Part shown: positions 1 through 7,628 of the stretch, in pieces
Layout of the letters: the number at the start of each line of letters is the position of its first letter
Numbering within the stretch: position 1 is the first letter of the stretch
Origin: an uncultured Dorea sp.
Lineage (GTDB): Bacteria > Bacillota > Clostridia > Lachnospirales > Lachnospiraceae
Length of the DNA: 34,961 nucleotides
Assembly (NCBI GenBank): GCA_910584265.1
Contig: CAJTZE010000036.1
Span: 1 to 34,961 of the forward strand
Reading direction: 5' to 3'
Notes under the pieces: model-generated
What the model was told of the DNA's origin: nothing
The model's input: only the letters and a program-made list of their open reading frames with translations
Database searches by the model: none
Translations under genes and position numbers: made by a program

Positions 1-50
1 TCTTATGTAATTTCTTGACTCTATAATACCTAAGTTTAGGAAGTTACGGA

Positions 51-522
51 TTAAATGAATTTATCAAGGATAAGAGAGCGGTGTTCTATTCCTGCCTGGA
101 TTCCAACGAAAAACAGAATTTAGAACTGTTCAGTAATACAGTTGTAACAGCAGCTACAGGGGCGGATGCAAGATTTTCCTATCATAGCTATCAGGATGCT
201 ATGGAGTATGTTTTAGAGCAGTCGGTAAAGGAAAGGCTGGTTCTGGTCATAGATGAGTATCCGTATCTTGCGAATTGCTATCCGGGGATCTCCTCATTGC
301 TGGCGGCAATGTTTGACCACAAGTTTTTGCAGAATGCAAATGGCGGAGCGAAGACGTGGGGCAGGCAGAATTAAGGGCCTTGCAGCATAAAAGCACGCTG
401 TTTTATTACAGGAGAAAGGTATTGATGCTGTTTTCTAAGACCGGTTTTACAGAAGGCTGCAAAGAGCTGGCCAGGGAGCTGGGGAGGTATACCTGATCAA
501 ATATGAAGACATGGAATTTTAG
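51..522 (+). pseudogene. Remnant of an AAA-type ATP-binding protein (DUF234/archaeal-ATPase-like family)
   Basis: A decayed gene in at least two frames. From about base 51 the frame reads LNEFIKDKRAVFYS, which in intact relatives follows directly after the Walker A loop; the loop itself is missing. A Walker B-like stretch LVLVIDEYPYLA follows. The frame closes at 374, but another frame continues with FYYRRKVLMLFSKTGFTEGC and then VYLIKYEDMEF, ending in TAG at 520-522; these resemble the C-terminal part of the same family. The 5' end, the nucleotide-binding loop and part of the middle are gone. Seen: the two homologous pieces and the frame changes. Inferred: a relic of a larger gene, not functional. 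Confidence 0.7.
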
Positions 523-580
523 CCGGCCCGGGGAACTGTAACCTGGCATGCTGCCGAGACATGCCTTCGGAAAACTTCTA

Positions 581-609
581 TTGATAATTGACATATAAGG
601 GGCTATAAT
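581..609 (+). promoter_or_regulatory. Probable sigma-A promoter of deoC
   Basis: TTGATA (581-586), a 17-base spacer and TATAAT (604-609) lie 37 bases upstream of the deoC start. A 6-bp inverted repeat GGCATG/CATGCC at 545-550 and 560-565 lies just upstream and could be an operator or a relic; nothing identifies it further. Confidence 0.6.
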
Positions 610-646
610 AATTGAATGGATTACTCAGATAAAGGAGAAGAAGATT

Positions 647-1396
647 ATGGATATCGAAAAGTTAATTGCAGAGATTACAGATGAAATTTTGAGTAAAGTT
701 TCTTCTGAGAAAAATTCCAGGTCAGAGCAGGCAGGGGAGATGGATATAGCAGGCTATCTTGACGATACGCTGCTGAAGGCGGACGCGGTTCCGGAACAGG
801 TGACCGCAATCTGTAAAGAAGCAAAAGAGTATAAGACTGCTTCTGTGTGTGTAAATTCATGGTATGTGCCGTTGGTTGCAAAGGAGCTTGAAGGCTCAGG
901 AGTGAAGACCTGCTGTGTTATCGGATTTCCTCTGGGCGCATGCTCGGCAAATGCAAAGTCAGCAGAGACCTTTGAAGCAGTGCAGAAGGGCGCTGAGGAA
1001 GTGGACATGGTAGTGAATATAGGAGCAGTAAAGGCCGGAGACTGGCAGTACGTAAAGCAGGATATCGAAGGAGTTGTAGCCGCAGCAGGAAAAGCGCTGG
1101 TAAAGGTAATCATCGAGACCTGTCTGCTTACGGACGAAGAGAAGGTTAAGGTATGCACCGTTGCAAAGCTTGCGGGCGCAGATTTTGTGAAGACCTCTAC
1201 AGGCTTCTCCACAGGCGGGGCAACTGTAGAAGATATCCGGCTGATGCGCCGGACCGTGGGATCTGATATGGGCGTGAAGGCATCCGGAGGCATCCGTGAT
1301 TATCAGACGGCGAAGGCTATGATCGATGCGGGAGCAACACGGATTGGAACCAGCAGTGCAAAGGGAATTCTTGCAGGCGCGCCGGGCAATCAATAA
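647..1396 (+). CDS. deoC: Deoxyribose-phosphate aldolase DeoC
   Basis: Class I aldolase that cleaves 2-deoxyribose 5-phosphate into glyceraldehyde 3-phosphate and acetaldehyde in cytosolic deoxynucleoside breakdown. The 249-residue protein has the family signatures: the EVDMVVNIGA strand with Asp120, KVIIET with Lys153, the Schiff-base lysine in FVKTSTGF (Lys182) and the second lysine in VKASGGIR (Lys211), matching Asp102, Lys167 and Lys201 of the E. coli enzyme. It carries about 30 extra N-terminal residues, as many Clostridia versions do. It stands alone here, without deoA, deoD or nupC beside it. The gene has its own promoter. RpiB further downstream also handles pentose phosphates, but no shared control is visible. 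Confidence 0.95.
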   Translation: MDIEKLIAEITDEILSKVSSEKNSRSEQAGEMDIAGYLDDTLLKADAVPEQVTAICKEAKEYKTASVCVNSWYVPLVAKELEGSGVKTCCVIGFPLGACSANAKSAETFEAVQKGAEEVDMVVNIGAVKAGDWQYVKQDIEGVVAAAGKALVKVIIETCLLTDEEKVKVCTVAKLAGADFVKTSTGFSTGGATVEDIRLMRRTVGSDMGVKASGGIRDYQTAKAMIDAGATRIGTSSAKGILAGAPGNQ

Positions 1397-1449
1397 TACA
1401 GGTATATAAGCATATAATTACAGAGTAACGGAGAAGAAAAGGAAGGTAT

Positions 1450-2151
1450 TTAGCTCAGCAAATGCTTTCGGTATTGTTCAATCTGCTGTTTGAACAGGCT
1501 GATGGCATCTGCGGCGCTGCCTTCCTTTATATATTTTGTGGTCTGTACCAGAGATTCATAGGTCGTCTTCCGTCCGATAAATTCGCAGTAATCGGCCCAG
1601 GCAGAAATGGACGCGTCGAAGAATGCGTTCATGATCAGCGGCGAGATACAGTTGCCGCTTAAGACCACAAGGGTTCTGCGGTAGAGGAAGAGGAGTTCGG
1701 CAAAGGTGTTGATATCTCCATCCATTGCAAGCTGCATTTTTTCATGAAAACGCTCCAGCTTTCGGATGTCTTCCGCGGTGTGCCTTGCCGCAAGCAGCTC
1801 GATTGCGGGACATTCCAGATAAATCCGCGTGTCCAGAAGGCTGCTGATCATCTTTTTATCAGGCATGCCGCCACGGTAGCGGATGATGGCAAAGAGGGTA
1901 TCCAGATTGCCGGAGCTGGCATAGTCCGCCACATAGACGCCCTGCCTTGAGATCACGTCCAGAAAGCCCATACGGGCAAGCTCGCGGATCCCTTCGTGGA
2001 CGATGGTCTTGCTGATGCCCATGTCGTCGGCAATTTCCCGTTCGGCAGGGAGCTTATCTCCGGGGCGCAGTTCGCCCGAGAGGATCATTTCCTCGATCTG
2101 GGTGAGAAACATATCCTTGATTGACAGAGTGTTGATTTTCTTAAATTCCAT
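1450..2151 (-). CDS. FadR-subfamily GntR transcriptional regulator (copy 1)
   Basis: DNA-binding regulator of 233 residues. The N-terminal winged helix (about 10-75) shows the GntR signature ILSGELRPGDKLPAEREIA and a wing ending in RQGVYVADY. The C-terminal all-helical FCD ligand domain spans about 95-225. It is paralogous to the regulator at 12824-13531: both begin MEF(K/Q)KI and share the same layout. It is divergent from the flavoprotein-hypAB operon, and an operator TGGT-N3-ACCA at 2227-2237 lies between them, so it probably represses that operon and possibly itself. The ligand is unknown; FCD domains bind small carboxylates, acyl-CoAs or sugar acids. The ribosome binding site AAGGAG is about 12 bases from the ATG, rather far. 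Confidence 0.88.
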   Translation of the reverse strand: MEFKKINTLSIKDMFLTQIEEMILSGELRPGDKLPAEREIADDMGISKTIVHEGIRELARMGFLDVISRQGVYVADYASSGNLDTLFAIIRYRGGMPDKKMISSLLDTRIYLECPAIELLAARHTAEDIRKLERFHEKMQLAMDGDINTFAELLFLYRRTLVVLSGNCISPLIMNAFFDASISAWADYCEFIGRKTTYESLVQTTKYIKEGSAADAISLFKQQIEQYRKHLLS

Positions 2152-2189
2152 ATAAACGGTATGCTCCTTTTAAATAGATTGTTAACTTT

Positions 2190-2218
2190 AATATAGAAGA
2201 GAAGCTGTGGGATGTCAA
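2190..2218 (-). promoter_or_regulatory. Promoter of the FadR-type regulator (copy 1)
   Basis: On the minus strand TTGACA (2218-2213), a 17-base spacer and TATATT (2195-2190) form a near-consensus sigma-A promoter 39 bases before the start codon of the regulator gene. The operator at 2227-2237 lies 8 bases upstream of its -35 box, so a bound repressor could affect both directions. Confidence 0.7.
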
Positions 2219-2226
2219 GGAAAACG

Positions 2227-2237
2227 TGGTCTGACCA
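2227..2237. promoter_or_regulatory. FadR-type operator TGGT-CTG-ACCA
   Basis: Perfect inverted repeat TGGT-N3-ACCA, fitting the known FadR-subfamily consensus TNGTNNNACNA. The downstream flank GA-N-CCAACCA recurs at the operator at 11517-11527, suggesting an added half-site. It sits between the regulator gene and the flavoprotein operon. A second, unrelated 14-base palindrome (CAATTTACAAATTG) is at 2278-2291. Confidence 0.75.
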
Positions 2238-2345
2238 GAACCAACCAAAAAAAGGGTGCAATCTTTGGGACTTCTGTCAATTTACAAATTGTCGAATTCG
2301 TTAGAAAATAGACATAAGAGTATCAGGAAGAAAGGGTGGTAGAGT

Positions 2346-5276
2346 ATGCCTGAATTAAGTAAAGCGGTTATCCCTCCGCATATGGGAGATAAGAAGCCAA
2401 GTGAGAAGATTTTAAAGCTCGGCCGTAAGATTACAGATGTGGCGGCCCACAAGCTCAAAGGAGTTACGGCAGATGATCCGGAATACTGGGGACTTGCAGA
2501 GATTGTAACAGAGGAGATGGCGGATGTGGCACTGAAGATGAAGGTGCGTCATCATTACAAGATTGAAGAGCTATGGAAGATGAATGATGTGGCGGAAGCA
2601 GACAGGGAGGAATTCCAGAAGCTGCTGGACGAGATGAGTTATATCGGCCTTCTGGAGTATGATTATGGTAATAATTATGACCATTACGGCTCGATTCCGG
2701 GACCTTCAGACCGGAGATACTGTCTGCCGATGTTTGTGCCGGGTTCTGCGGAGCTGTTTAATATGGAGGAAGGCCCGGAGGGGAATAAGCGGTTACGGGA
2801 GCATCCGGCGCTGGCAAGTTTCTTCGAGCGTATGACCTTTATTCCGCTGGACGGCATTACACATATGGTACCGCCGGGCGGCGCGGGAATCGGCATGCAT
2901 GTAATCCCGGTGGAGAAGGCAATCGAGATGGAGCCGGGAACCATTGACCTGGAGCATATATCCTACTGGCTGAAGAAATACGAGGGACACATCGGCGTAG
3001 GCCAGTGCTCCTGCCGTGTGAGCCGGGGCATCCTTGAGGAGGGATGCGCTGATGACGAGATGAACTGGTGCGTGGGCGTAGGCGATTTTGCAGACTATTG
3101 CCGTGAGACCGGAAAGGGACACGACGTGACCTATGAAGAGGCGATGGAGATTTTCCGCAAGGCCGAGGACAACGGCTTCGTTCATCAGATTACCAATATT
3201 GACGGTGAGAATAAGATTTTCGGTATCTGCAACTGTAATGTAAATATCTGTAATGCGCTCCGTACTTCACAGCTATTTAATACGCCGAACATGAGCCGGA
3301 GTGCATTTACGGCGAAGGTAGAGAAGGACAAATGCGTTGCCTGCGGCAAGTGTGTGGAATACTGTCCGGCAGGCGCGGTGAAGCTGGGCCAGAAGCTGTG
3401 TAAGAAGGACGGAACGGAAGTGAAGTATCCGAAGCATGAGCTTCCGGATAAGCTGGTATGGGGCAGAGACAAGTACGACGAGGACTACAGGGATAATAAC
3501 CGGATCAACTGCTATGAGACCGGAACATCGCCCTGTAAGGCGGCATGTCCGGCGCATATTGCGGTACAGGGATATATCCGCAAGGCAAAGGAAGGCAAGT
3601 ATAGAGAAGCTTTAGCGTTGATTAAGAAAGATAATCCTTTCCCGGCTGTCTGCGGACGTGTCTGTAACAGACGCTGTGAAGCGGCATGTACCCGCGGTAC
3701 GGTAGACGAGGCGGTTGCCATTGATGCGATTAAGAAGTTCGTAGCAGAGCAGGATCTTCACGAGGAGACCAGATACATTCCTCCGGTAGTGATCGCATCG
3801 AACCGGCTGACCCAATGGGATCAGAAAATCGCGGTCATCGGCGCAGGTCCGGCAGGTCTTTCCGCGGCTTACTATCTGGCAGTGAAGGGCTATAAGCCGA
3901 CGGTATTTGAGAAAAATGCGCGTCCGGGAGGTATGATGACTTACGGTATTCCATCCTATAAGCTGGAAAAGGACGTAATCGAAGCAGAGATCGATGTGCT
4001 CCGGGAGCTGGGTGTGGAGATCAAATGCGGCGTAGAAATCGGTAAGGATATTGTATTGGATGAACTGCGGGAGGAAGGCTACAAGGCATTTTACATAGCA
4101 ATCGGATGCCAGGGCGGAAAGATCCCGGAGATTCCGGGCAATGATGCGGAGGGCATCGATGTTGCAGTAAGCTTCCTGCACCGTGGGGCGGAAGACAATA
4201 CACAGAAGATGAGCGGAAGGGTTGTAGTAGTCGGCGGCGGAAATGTAGCAGTTGACTGTGCAAGAACCGCATACCGGTTCGGCGGCAGTGATGTGGCAAT
4301 GTACTGTCTGGAGGACAGGAATAGCATGCCTGCGACGGAGGAGGAAATCGCAGAGGCATTGGATGAGGATATTGCAATCCAGAACGGCTGGGGTCCTAAG
4401 GAAATCATTAAGACGGACGAAGGAAAGGTTCAGGCAATTGTATTTAAGAAATGTACCTCTGTCAAGGATGAGACCGGTAAGTTTAACCCGCAGTTTGATG
4501 AGGAGGATACCATTACGGTAGAATGTGAGCATATTATATTTGCAATCGGACAGAGCATCGAATGGGGCGGACTGCTTAAGGGCTCCAAGGTAGAATTCTG
4601 GCACGGCAATTATCCGCTTGCAGACAGACTGACCTATCAGACAGCAGAGCCGGATATCTTTGTGGGCGGCGATGTATATACCGGACCGAAGTTTGTCATT
4701 GACGCCATCGAGGCGGGCAAGAATGCGGCAGAGTCTCTGCACCGCTATGTGCATGAAGGCGCAAGCATGACCATCGGCCGGAACAGAAGAGATTTCCATG
4801 AGCTGGATAAGGATGATATTATGGTGGAAAGCTATGATACCATTGGACGTCAGGAGGCGGCAATGGATGAGAGCATTGACCATAAGCATTCCTTCCGGGA
4901 TGCCCACGGAACCTTAACCGAGGAGCAGGTACATCTGGAGGCAGGCCGCTGTCTTGGCTGCGGTGCATCCGTGGTGGATGAAAATAAATGTATCGGCTGC
5001 GGCGTCTGTACGACGAAGTGTGAGTTTGATGCGATCAAGCTGCACAGGGATCATCCGGAGTGCTCGAAGATGGTACGATCCGAGGATAAGTTTAAGGAAA
5101 TCGGCAAATATATGGCAAAGAAGAGCGCCGGACTTGCTACGGGAGCGGCAGCAGAGAAGATTCCGGTGGTAACAAAACAGGCCGCAAGGGTCATTAAGAA
5201 GGCGCCGGTTGTGACAAAGCAGGCGGCGGGAGCAGTAAAGAAGGCCGGAGAAGCCCTGAAATCCTTGAGAAAATAG
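2346..5276 (+). CDS. Multidomain Fe-S/FAD NAD(P)-dependent oxidoreductase (GltD-like core)
   Basis: A 976-residue cytosolic electron-transfer flavoprotein of unknown substrate. Residues 1-325 form a domain I cannot name, with cysteine clusters CSCR, GC, WC and GICNC that suggest an Fe-S centre. About 325-365 is a 4Fe-4S ferredoxin motif (CVACGKCVEYCP). About 390-490 is the GltD-type N-terminal Fe-S region (SPCKAACP, CGRVCNRRCEAAC). About 497-800 is the two-dinucleotide-fold core: FAD loop VIGAGPAGLSAAY, NAD(P) loop VVVGGGNVAVD, and GGD at the FAD end. A second ferredoxin motif (CLGCG, CIGCGVCTTKC) follows, then a basic tail in which PVVTKQAA occurs twice. It heads an operon with hypA and hypB. 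Such proteins can take part in electron bifurcation or NAD(P)H-ferredoxin exchange; the true partner is unknown. Confidence 0.85.
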   Translation: MPELSKAVIPPHMGDKKPSEKILKLGRKITDVAAHKLKGVTADDPEYWGLAEIVTEEMADVALKMKVRHHYKIEELWKMNDVAEADREEFQKLLDEMSYIGLLEYDYGNNYDHYGSIPGPSDRRYCLPMFVPGSAELFNMEEGPEGNKRLREHPALASFFERMTFIPLDGITHMVPPGGAGIGMHVIPVEKAIEMEPGTIDLEHISYWLKKYEGHIGVGQCSCRVSRGILEEGCADDEMNWCVGVGDFADYCRETGKGHDVTYEEAMEIFRKAEDNGFVHQITNIDGENKIFGICNCNVNICNALRTSQLFNTPNMSRSAFTAKVEKDKCVACGKCVEYCPAGAVKLGQKLCKKDGTEVKYPKHELPDKLVWGRDKYDEDYRDNNRINCYETGTSPCKAACPAHIAVQGYIRKAKEGKYREALALIKKDNPFPAVCGRVCNRRCEAACTRGTVDEAVAIDAIKKFVAEQDLHEETRYIPPVVIASNRLTQWDQKIAVIGAGPAGLSAAYYLAVKGYKPTVFEKNARPGGMMTYGIPSYKLEKDVIEAEIDVLRELGVEIKCGVEIGKDIVLDELREEGYKAFYIAIGCQGGKIPEIPGNDAEGIDVAVSFLHRGAEDNTQKMSGRVVVVGGGNVAVDCARTAYRFGGSDVAMYCLEDRNSMPATEEEIAEALDEDIAIQNGWGPKEIIKTDEGKVQAIVFKKCTSVKDETGKFNPQFDEEDTITVECEHIIFAIGQSIEWGGLLKGSKVEFWHGNYPLADRLTYQTAEPDIFVGGDVYTGPKFVIDAIEAGKNAAESLHRYVHEGASMTIGRNRRDFHELDKDDIMVESYDTIGRQEAAMDESIDHKHSFRDAHGTLTEEQVHLEAGRCLGCGASVVDENKCIGCGVCTTKCEFDAIKLHRDHPECSKMVRSEDKFKEIGKYMAKKSAGLATGAAAEKIPVVTKQAARVIKKAPVVTKQAAGAVKKAGEALKSLRK

Positions 5277-5289
5277 CAGGAGATAAGAG

Positions 5290-5634
5290 ATGCATGAATT
5301 GGGAATAGTCTTTCATATTGTAAAATCCGTTGAGGAGATTGCGGCTGAAAACCAGGCATCTAAAGTAAATAAGGTGGTTCTTCAGATCGGCGAGGTATCT
5401 ACGGTCATTCCTTACTATCTGAAGGACTGCTGGAAATGGAAATGCTCAAAAAGCGAGTTGATGGCAGGCTGTGAGCTGGAGATTGAGACCATTCCGGCGG
5501 TTACATTCTGCGAGGACTGTGAGGAAACCTACGGAACGGTAGAGCATGGGAAGATCTGTCCCTATTGCGGAAGCGAGCATACCTATCTCATACAGGGGAA
5601 TGAACATGAAATTAAGGAAATTGAGGTAACCTGA
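5290..5634 (+). CDS. hypA: Nickel metallochaperone HypA
   Basis: HypA hands nickel to HypB and on to nickel enzymes, classically [NiFe]-hydrogenase. The 114-residue protein is the normal length, starts with the nickel-binding MHE and has the two CxxC zinc-binding pairs (CEDC, CPYC). The start lies 13 bases after the flavoprotein stop, and hypB starts one base after its own stop, so the three genes are one operon. No [NiFe]-hydrogenase, hypC-F or urease gene is in the window, so the nickel client is not known. Presumably controlled by the upstream FadR-type operator. Confidence 0.93.
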   Translation: MHELGIVFHIVKSVEEIAAENQASKVNKVVLQIGEVSTVIPYYLKDCWKWKCSKSELMAGCELEIETIPAVTFCEDCEETYGTVEHGKICPYCGSEHTYLIQGNEHEIKEIEVT

Positions 5635-5635
5635 C

Positions 5636-6307
5636 ATGAAGGACTACAAGATTATTGAGGTAAAAAGAAGCATATTTGAAGATAATGATGCAGATGCCCG
5701 TAAGCTCCGTGAGGAGCTTGCGGCGGAAGGAACCTATCTTCTGAATCTGATGTCGTCTCCGGGGGCAGGCAAGACAACGACTTTAAAGCGGACCATTTCC
5801 ATGCTGAAGGATGAAATGAACATTGGAATCATGGAAGCGGATATTGACTCGGATGTGGATGCCAGGGCAATTTCCGAGACCGGAGTGCGGACCATTCAGA
5901 TCCATACCGGAGGCATGTGCCATCTGGATGCAGATATGACCAGACAGGGAATCAGGGAGTTCGGAACAAAGGAGCTTGATTTTGTGGTGCTGGAGAATGT
6001 GGGCAACCTGGTGTGCCCGGCAGAATTTGACACCGGAAGCACGAAGAATGCCATGATCCTGTCTGTGCCGGAGGGTGATGATAAGCCGTTGAAGTATCCG
6101 CTGATGTTCTCCATCTGCGATGTTGTGCTGATCAATAAGTGCGATACGTTGAGCGTGTTCGACGATTTCAGCAAGGAAGCGGTGGAAGAGAGAATCCATA
6201 AGCTGAATCCGAAGGCAGAGGTAATCTATGTATCGGCAAAGACCGGGGAAGGGTTCGATAAATGGATCGGCTGGATAAGGAAAGAGCTGAAGGAATATAA
6301 GAATTGA
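5636..6307 (+). CDS. hypB: Hydrogenase nickel incorporation GTPase HypB
   Basis: SIMIBI-class GTPase of 223 residues that works with HypA in nickel delivery. It shows the P-loop SSPGAGKTT, the switch region EADIDSDVDA, the metal-binding GGMCHLDADM, the LENVGNLVCPAEFD segment and the base-recognition NKCD. There is no His-rich N-terminal stretch, so it does not store nickel. It is translated right after hypA (one-base gap) and is followed by a hairpin terminator. It is last in the flavoprotein operon; hypC, D, E and F are absent. Confidence 0.94.
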   Translation: MKDYKIIEVKRSIFEDNDADARKLREELAAEGTYLLNLMSSPGAGKTTTLKRTISMLKDEMNIGIMEADIDSDVDARAISETGVRTIQIHTGGMCHLDADMTRQGIREFGTKELDFVVLENVGNLVCPAEFDTGSTKNAMILSVPEGDDKPLKYPLMFSICDVVLINKCDTLSVFDDFSKEAVEERIHKLNPKAEVIYVSAKTGEGFDKWIGWIRKELKEYKN

Positions 6308-6311
6308 GTTG

Positions 6312-6353
6312 AGGAGTCCTGATGCGGCTACAGCATCGGGGCTTCTCTTTTGT
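6312..6353 (+). terminator. Terminator after hypB
   Basis: CCTGATGC and GCATCGGG form a stem (with G-U) around a 7-base loop, extended by partly paired flanks, followed by a pyrimidine-rich CTTCTCTTTTG tract. It lies just after the hypB stop codon and closes the operon. Confidence 0.6.
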
Positions 6354-6382
6354 CCGTATATTTGTTAAAATATATATAGTAG

Positions 6383-6405
6383 CCGCCGCCTGCCACAGGC
6401 GGCGG
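6383..6405 (+). other. GC-rich perfect hairpin before the HD-domain gene
   Basis: CCGCCGCCTG and CAGGCGGCGG form a 10-bp perfect stem with a 3-base loop, preceded by an AT-only stretch and followed by TATAAT (6413-6418). There is no T-run on the plus strand. It could be a second terminator for hypB or a leader structure; the sequence does not decide. Confidence 0.45.
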
Positions 6406-6451
6406 AGAGGCATATAATGTAACAGAGCAGATACATAAAATATTTTGCAGG

Positions 6452-6913
6452 ATGTTAATGATGAATAAGACATATTACAGAGAGTTTTATAAAACAATTA
6501 AAGACATTGCGGAGCATCCGGTGGTACGGCAGATGAAGCGTTATCCCCATCACGGGCGTACGTCCTGCTACAAACACTGTCTCAGAGTGGCGTATCAGAA
6601 TTATGTCCTGTGCAGGAAACTCCGGCTGGATGCCAGGTCAGCGGCCAGAGCAGGAATGCTCCATGATTTATTCTTATATGACTGGCATACCTATGCAAAG
6701 GAGACGGGAGAGCGCTGGCATGGGCTGAAGCATCCGGAAAAGGCATACCGGAATGCCAGAAGGCTTTTTAAACTGAATAAAACGGAATGCGACATTATCC
6801 GAAATCATATGTGGCCGGTTACAATCTGCAGAATTCCCAGAACAAAGGAAGGCTGGATAACGGTTTTTACCGATAAATACAGCGGTCTTTTTGAGACGGG
6901 CAGACGGCGGTAA
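6452..6913 (+). CDS. HD-domain phosphohydrolase family protein
   Basis: Soluble 153-residue protein of the HD superfamily (metal-dependent phosphohydrolases). Seen motifs in order: an N-terminal histidine (CYKHCLRVA), the HD dyad in GMLHDLFLYDWH, a following HGLKHPEKA and the late NHMWP histidine, giving the H...HD...H...H pattern of a two-metal site. Small clostridial proteins of this type are often annotated as HDIG-type hydrolases. The substrate is unknown. The gene starts at an ATG in LMMNKTYYREF; a start three residues later is equally possible. It is not clearly in an operon, and it converges on the minus-strand gene that ends at 6936. Confidence 0.75.
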   Translation: MLMMNKTYYREFYKTIKDIAEHPVVRQMKRYPHHGRTSCYKHCLRVAYQNYVLCRKLRLDARSAARAGMLHDLFLYDWHTYAKETGERWHGLKHPEKAYRNARRLFKLNKTECDIIRNHMWPVTICRIPRTKEGWITVFTDKYSGLFETGRRR

Positions 6914-6935
6914 CGGGAAATCGCCCAGAGGAAAT

Positions 6936-7490
6936 CTAATCCTCTTTTCCCAGTACCCAGTAATCTTCATTGTCATTGCTAAACTCCCACCAGCGCAGAT
7001 TCTTCTGGCTGCAGGACAGATAGGCCAGACCATAGGCCGTGTCGGCCAGAACGATGCCTATGATCAGAATATTGCCGGTAAAAAGTATGCCCATACCAAG
7101 ATGGCAGTAGAAACCGACCATGATTATAAACCAGAGCAGATAGAAAATCTGAATAAAAAACTGTTTGTGGATGCGGCGGAAGGCTGTTTTCCGATCTTCC
7201 TTTTCCACGCCCAGGCGCCACAGGTTGTGGATGGCAAAATAGGTGCGCAGCGTGGTAATGCTCCAAACAAAAGCCCATATAATGGCAAGGTATAAAGGCG
7301 CGCAGTACATCTGTTGATAGAATATAAGGCTGGATGCCGCGAAGAGAATGCCAAGCACCGCCTGCATCCGAAAGGCTTTCCTAAGAGAGCGGCAGATCTC
7401 GCCAAGACGGATATCAAGCGTCTTTGCGGCCTGTTTGTTACTATATTGATATTTGCCAAGATTGTTTTGGTCAAATCTATAAAATTCCAT
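6936..7490 (-). CDS. Small multi-pass membrane protein of unknown function
   Basis: 184 residues from the ATG at 7490, chosen because GGAGGG sits 6 bases before it; an ATG 8 codons further upstream has no such site. About 35 polar residues are followed by two close hydrophobic segments (about 42-58 and 62-80), a charged loop KEDRKTAFRRIHKQ and two more segments (about 105-130 and 133-155), then an acidic tail. I do not recognise the family. The sodium:alanine symporter gene lies 138 bases upstream in the same direction, so co-transcription is possible but not shown. Confidence 0.6.
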   Translation of the reverse strand: MEFYRFDQNNLGKYQYSNKQAAKTLDIRLGEICRSLRKAFRMQAVLGILFAASSLIFYQQMYCAPLYLAIIWAFVWSITTLRTYFAIHNLWRLGVEKEDRKTAFRRIHKQFFIQIFYLLWFIIMVGFYCHLGMGILFTGNILIIGIVLADTAYGLAYLSCSQKNLRWWEFSNDNEDYWVLGKED

Positions 7491-7628
7491 AAGCTTCCCT
7501 CCGTGTTTAGACATGAGATGGGTTATAGCCTTTGCGGTCTGTTAAAAATTCTGTTTCTATAATGTATCGTAACATATTTTTTCTCAGAAGAATAGTAGAA
7601 ATGTTAAAAGGATATATATGTTAACAGG

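Noticed and set aside
589..609. TTGACA 10 bases before the TATAAT of the deoC promoter
   Set aside because: A 10-base spacer is too short for sigma-A; TTGATA at 17 bases is the better -35 box.
754..1293. Minus-strand open frame opposite deoC
   Set aside because: Low-complexity Ser/Thr/Ala/Pro-rich antisense shadow without a start signal.
3612..4907. Long open frame (431 codons) on the minus strand inside the flavoprotein gene
   Set aside because: Fully antisense to a clearly homologous gene, with no ribosome site or recognisable domain; it results from codon bias of the real gene.
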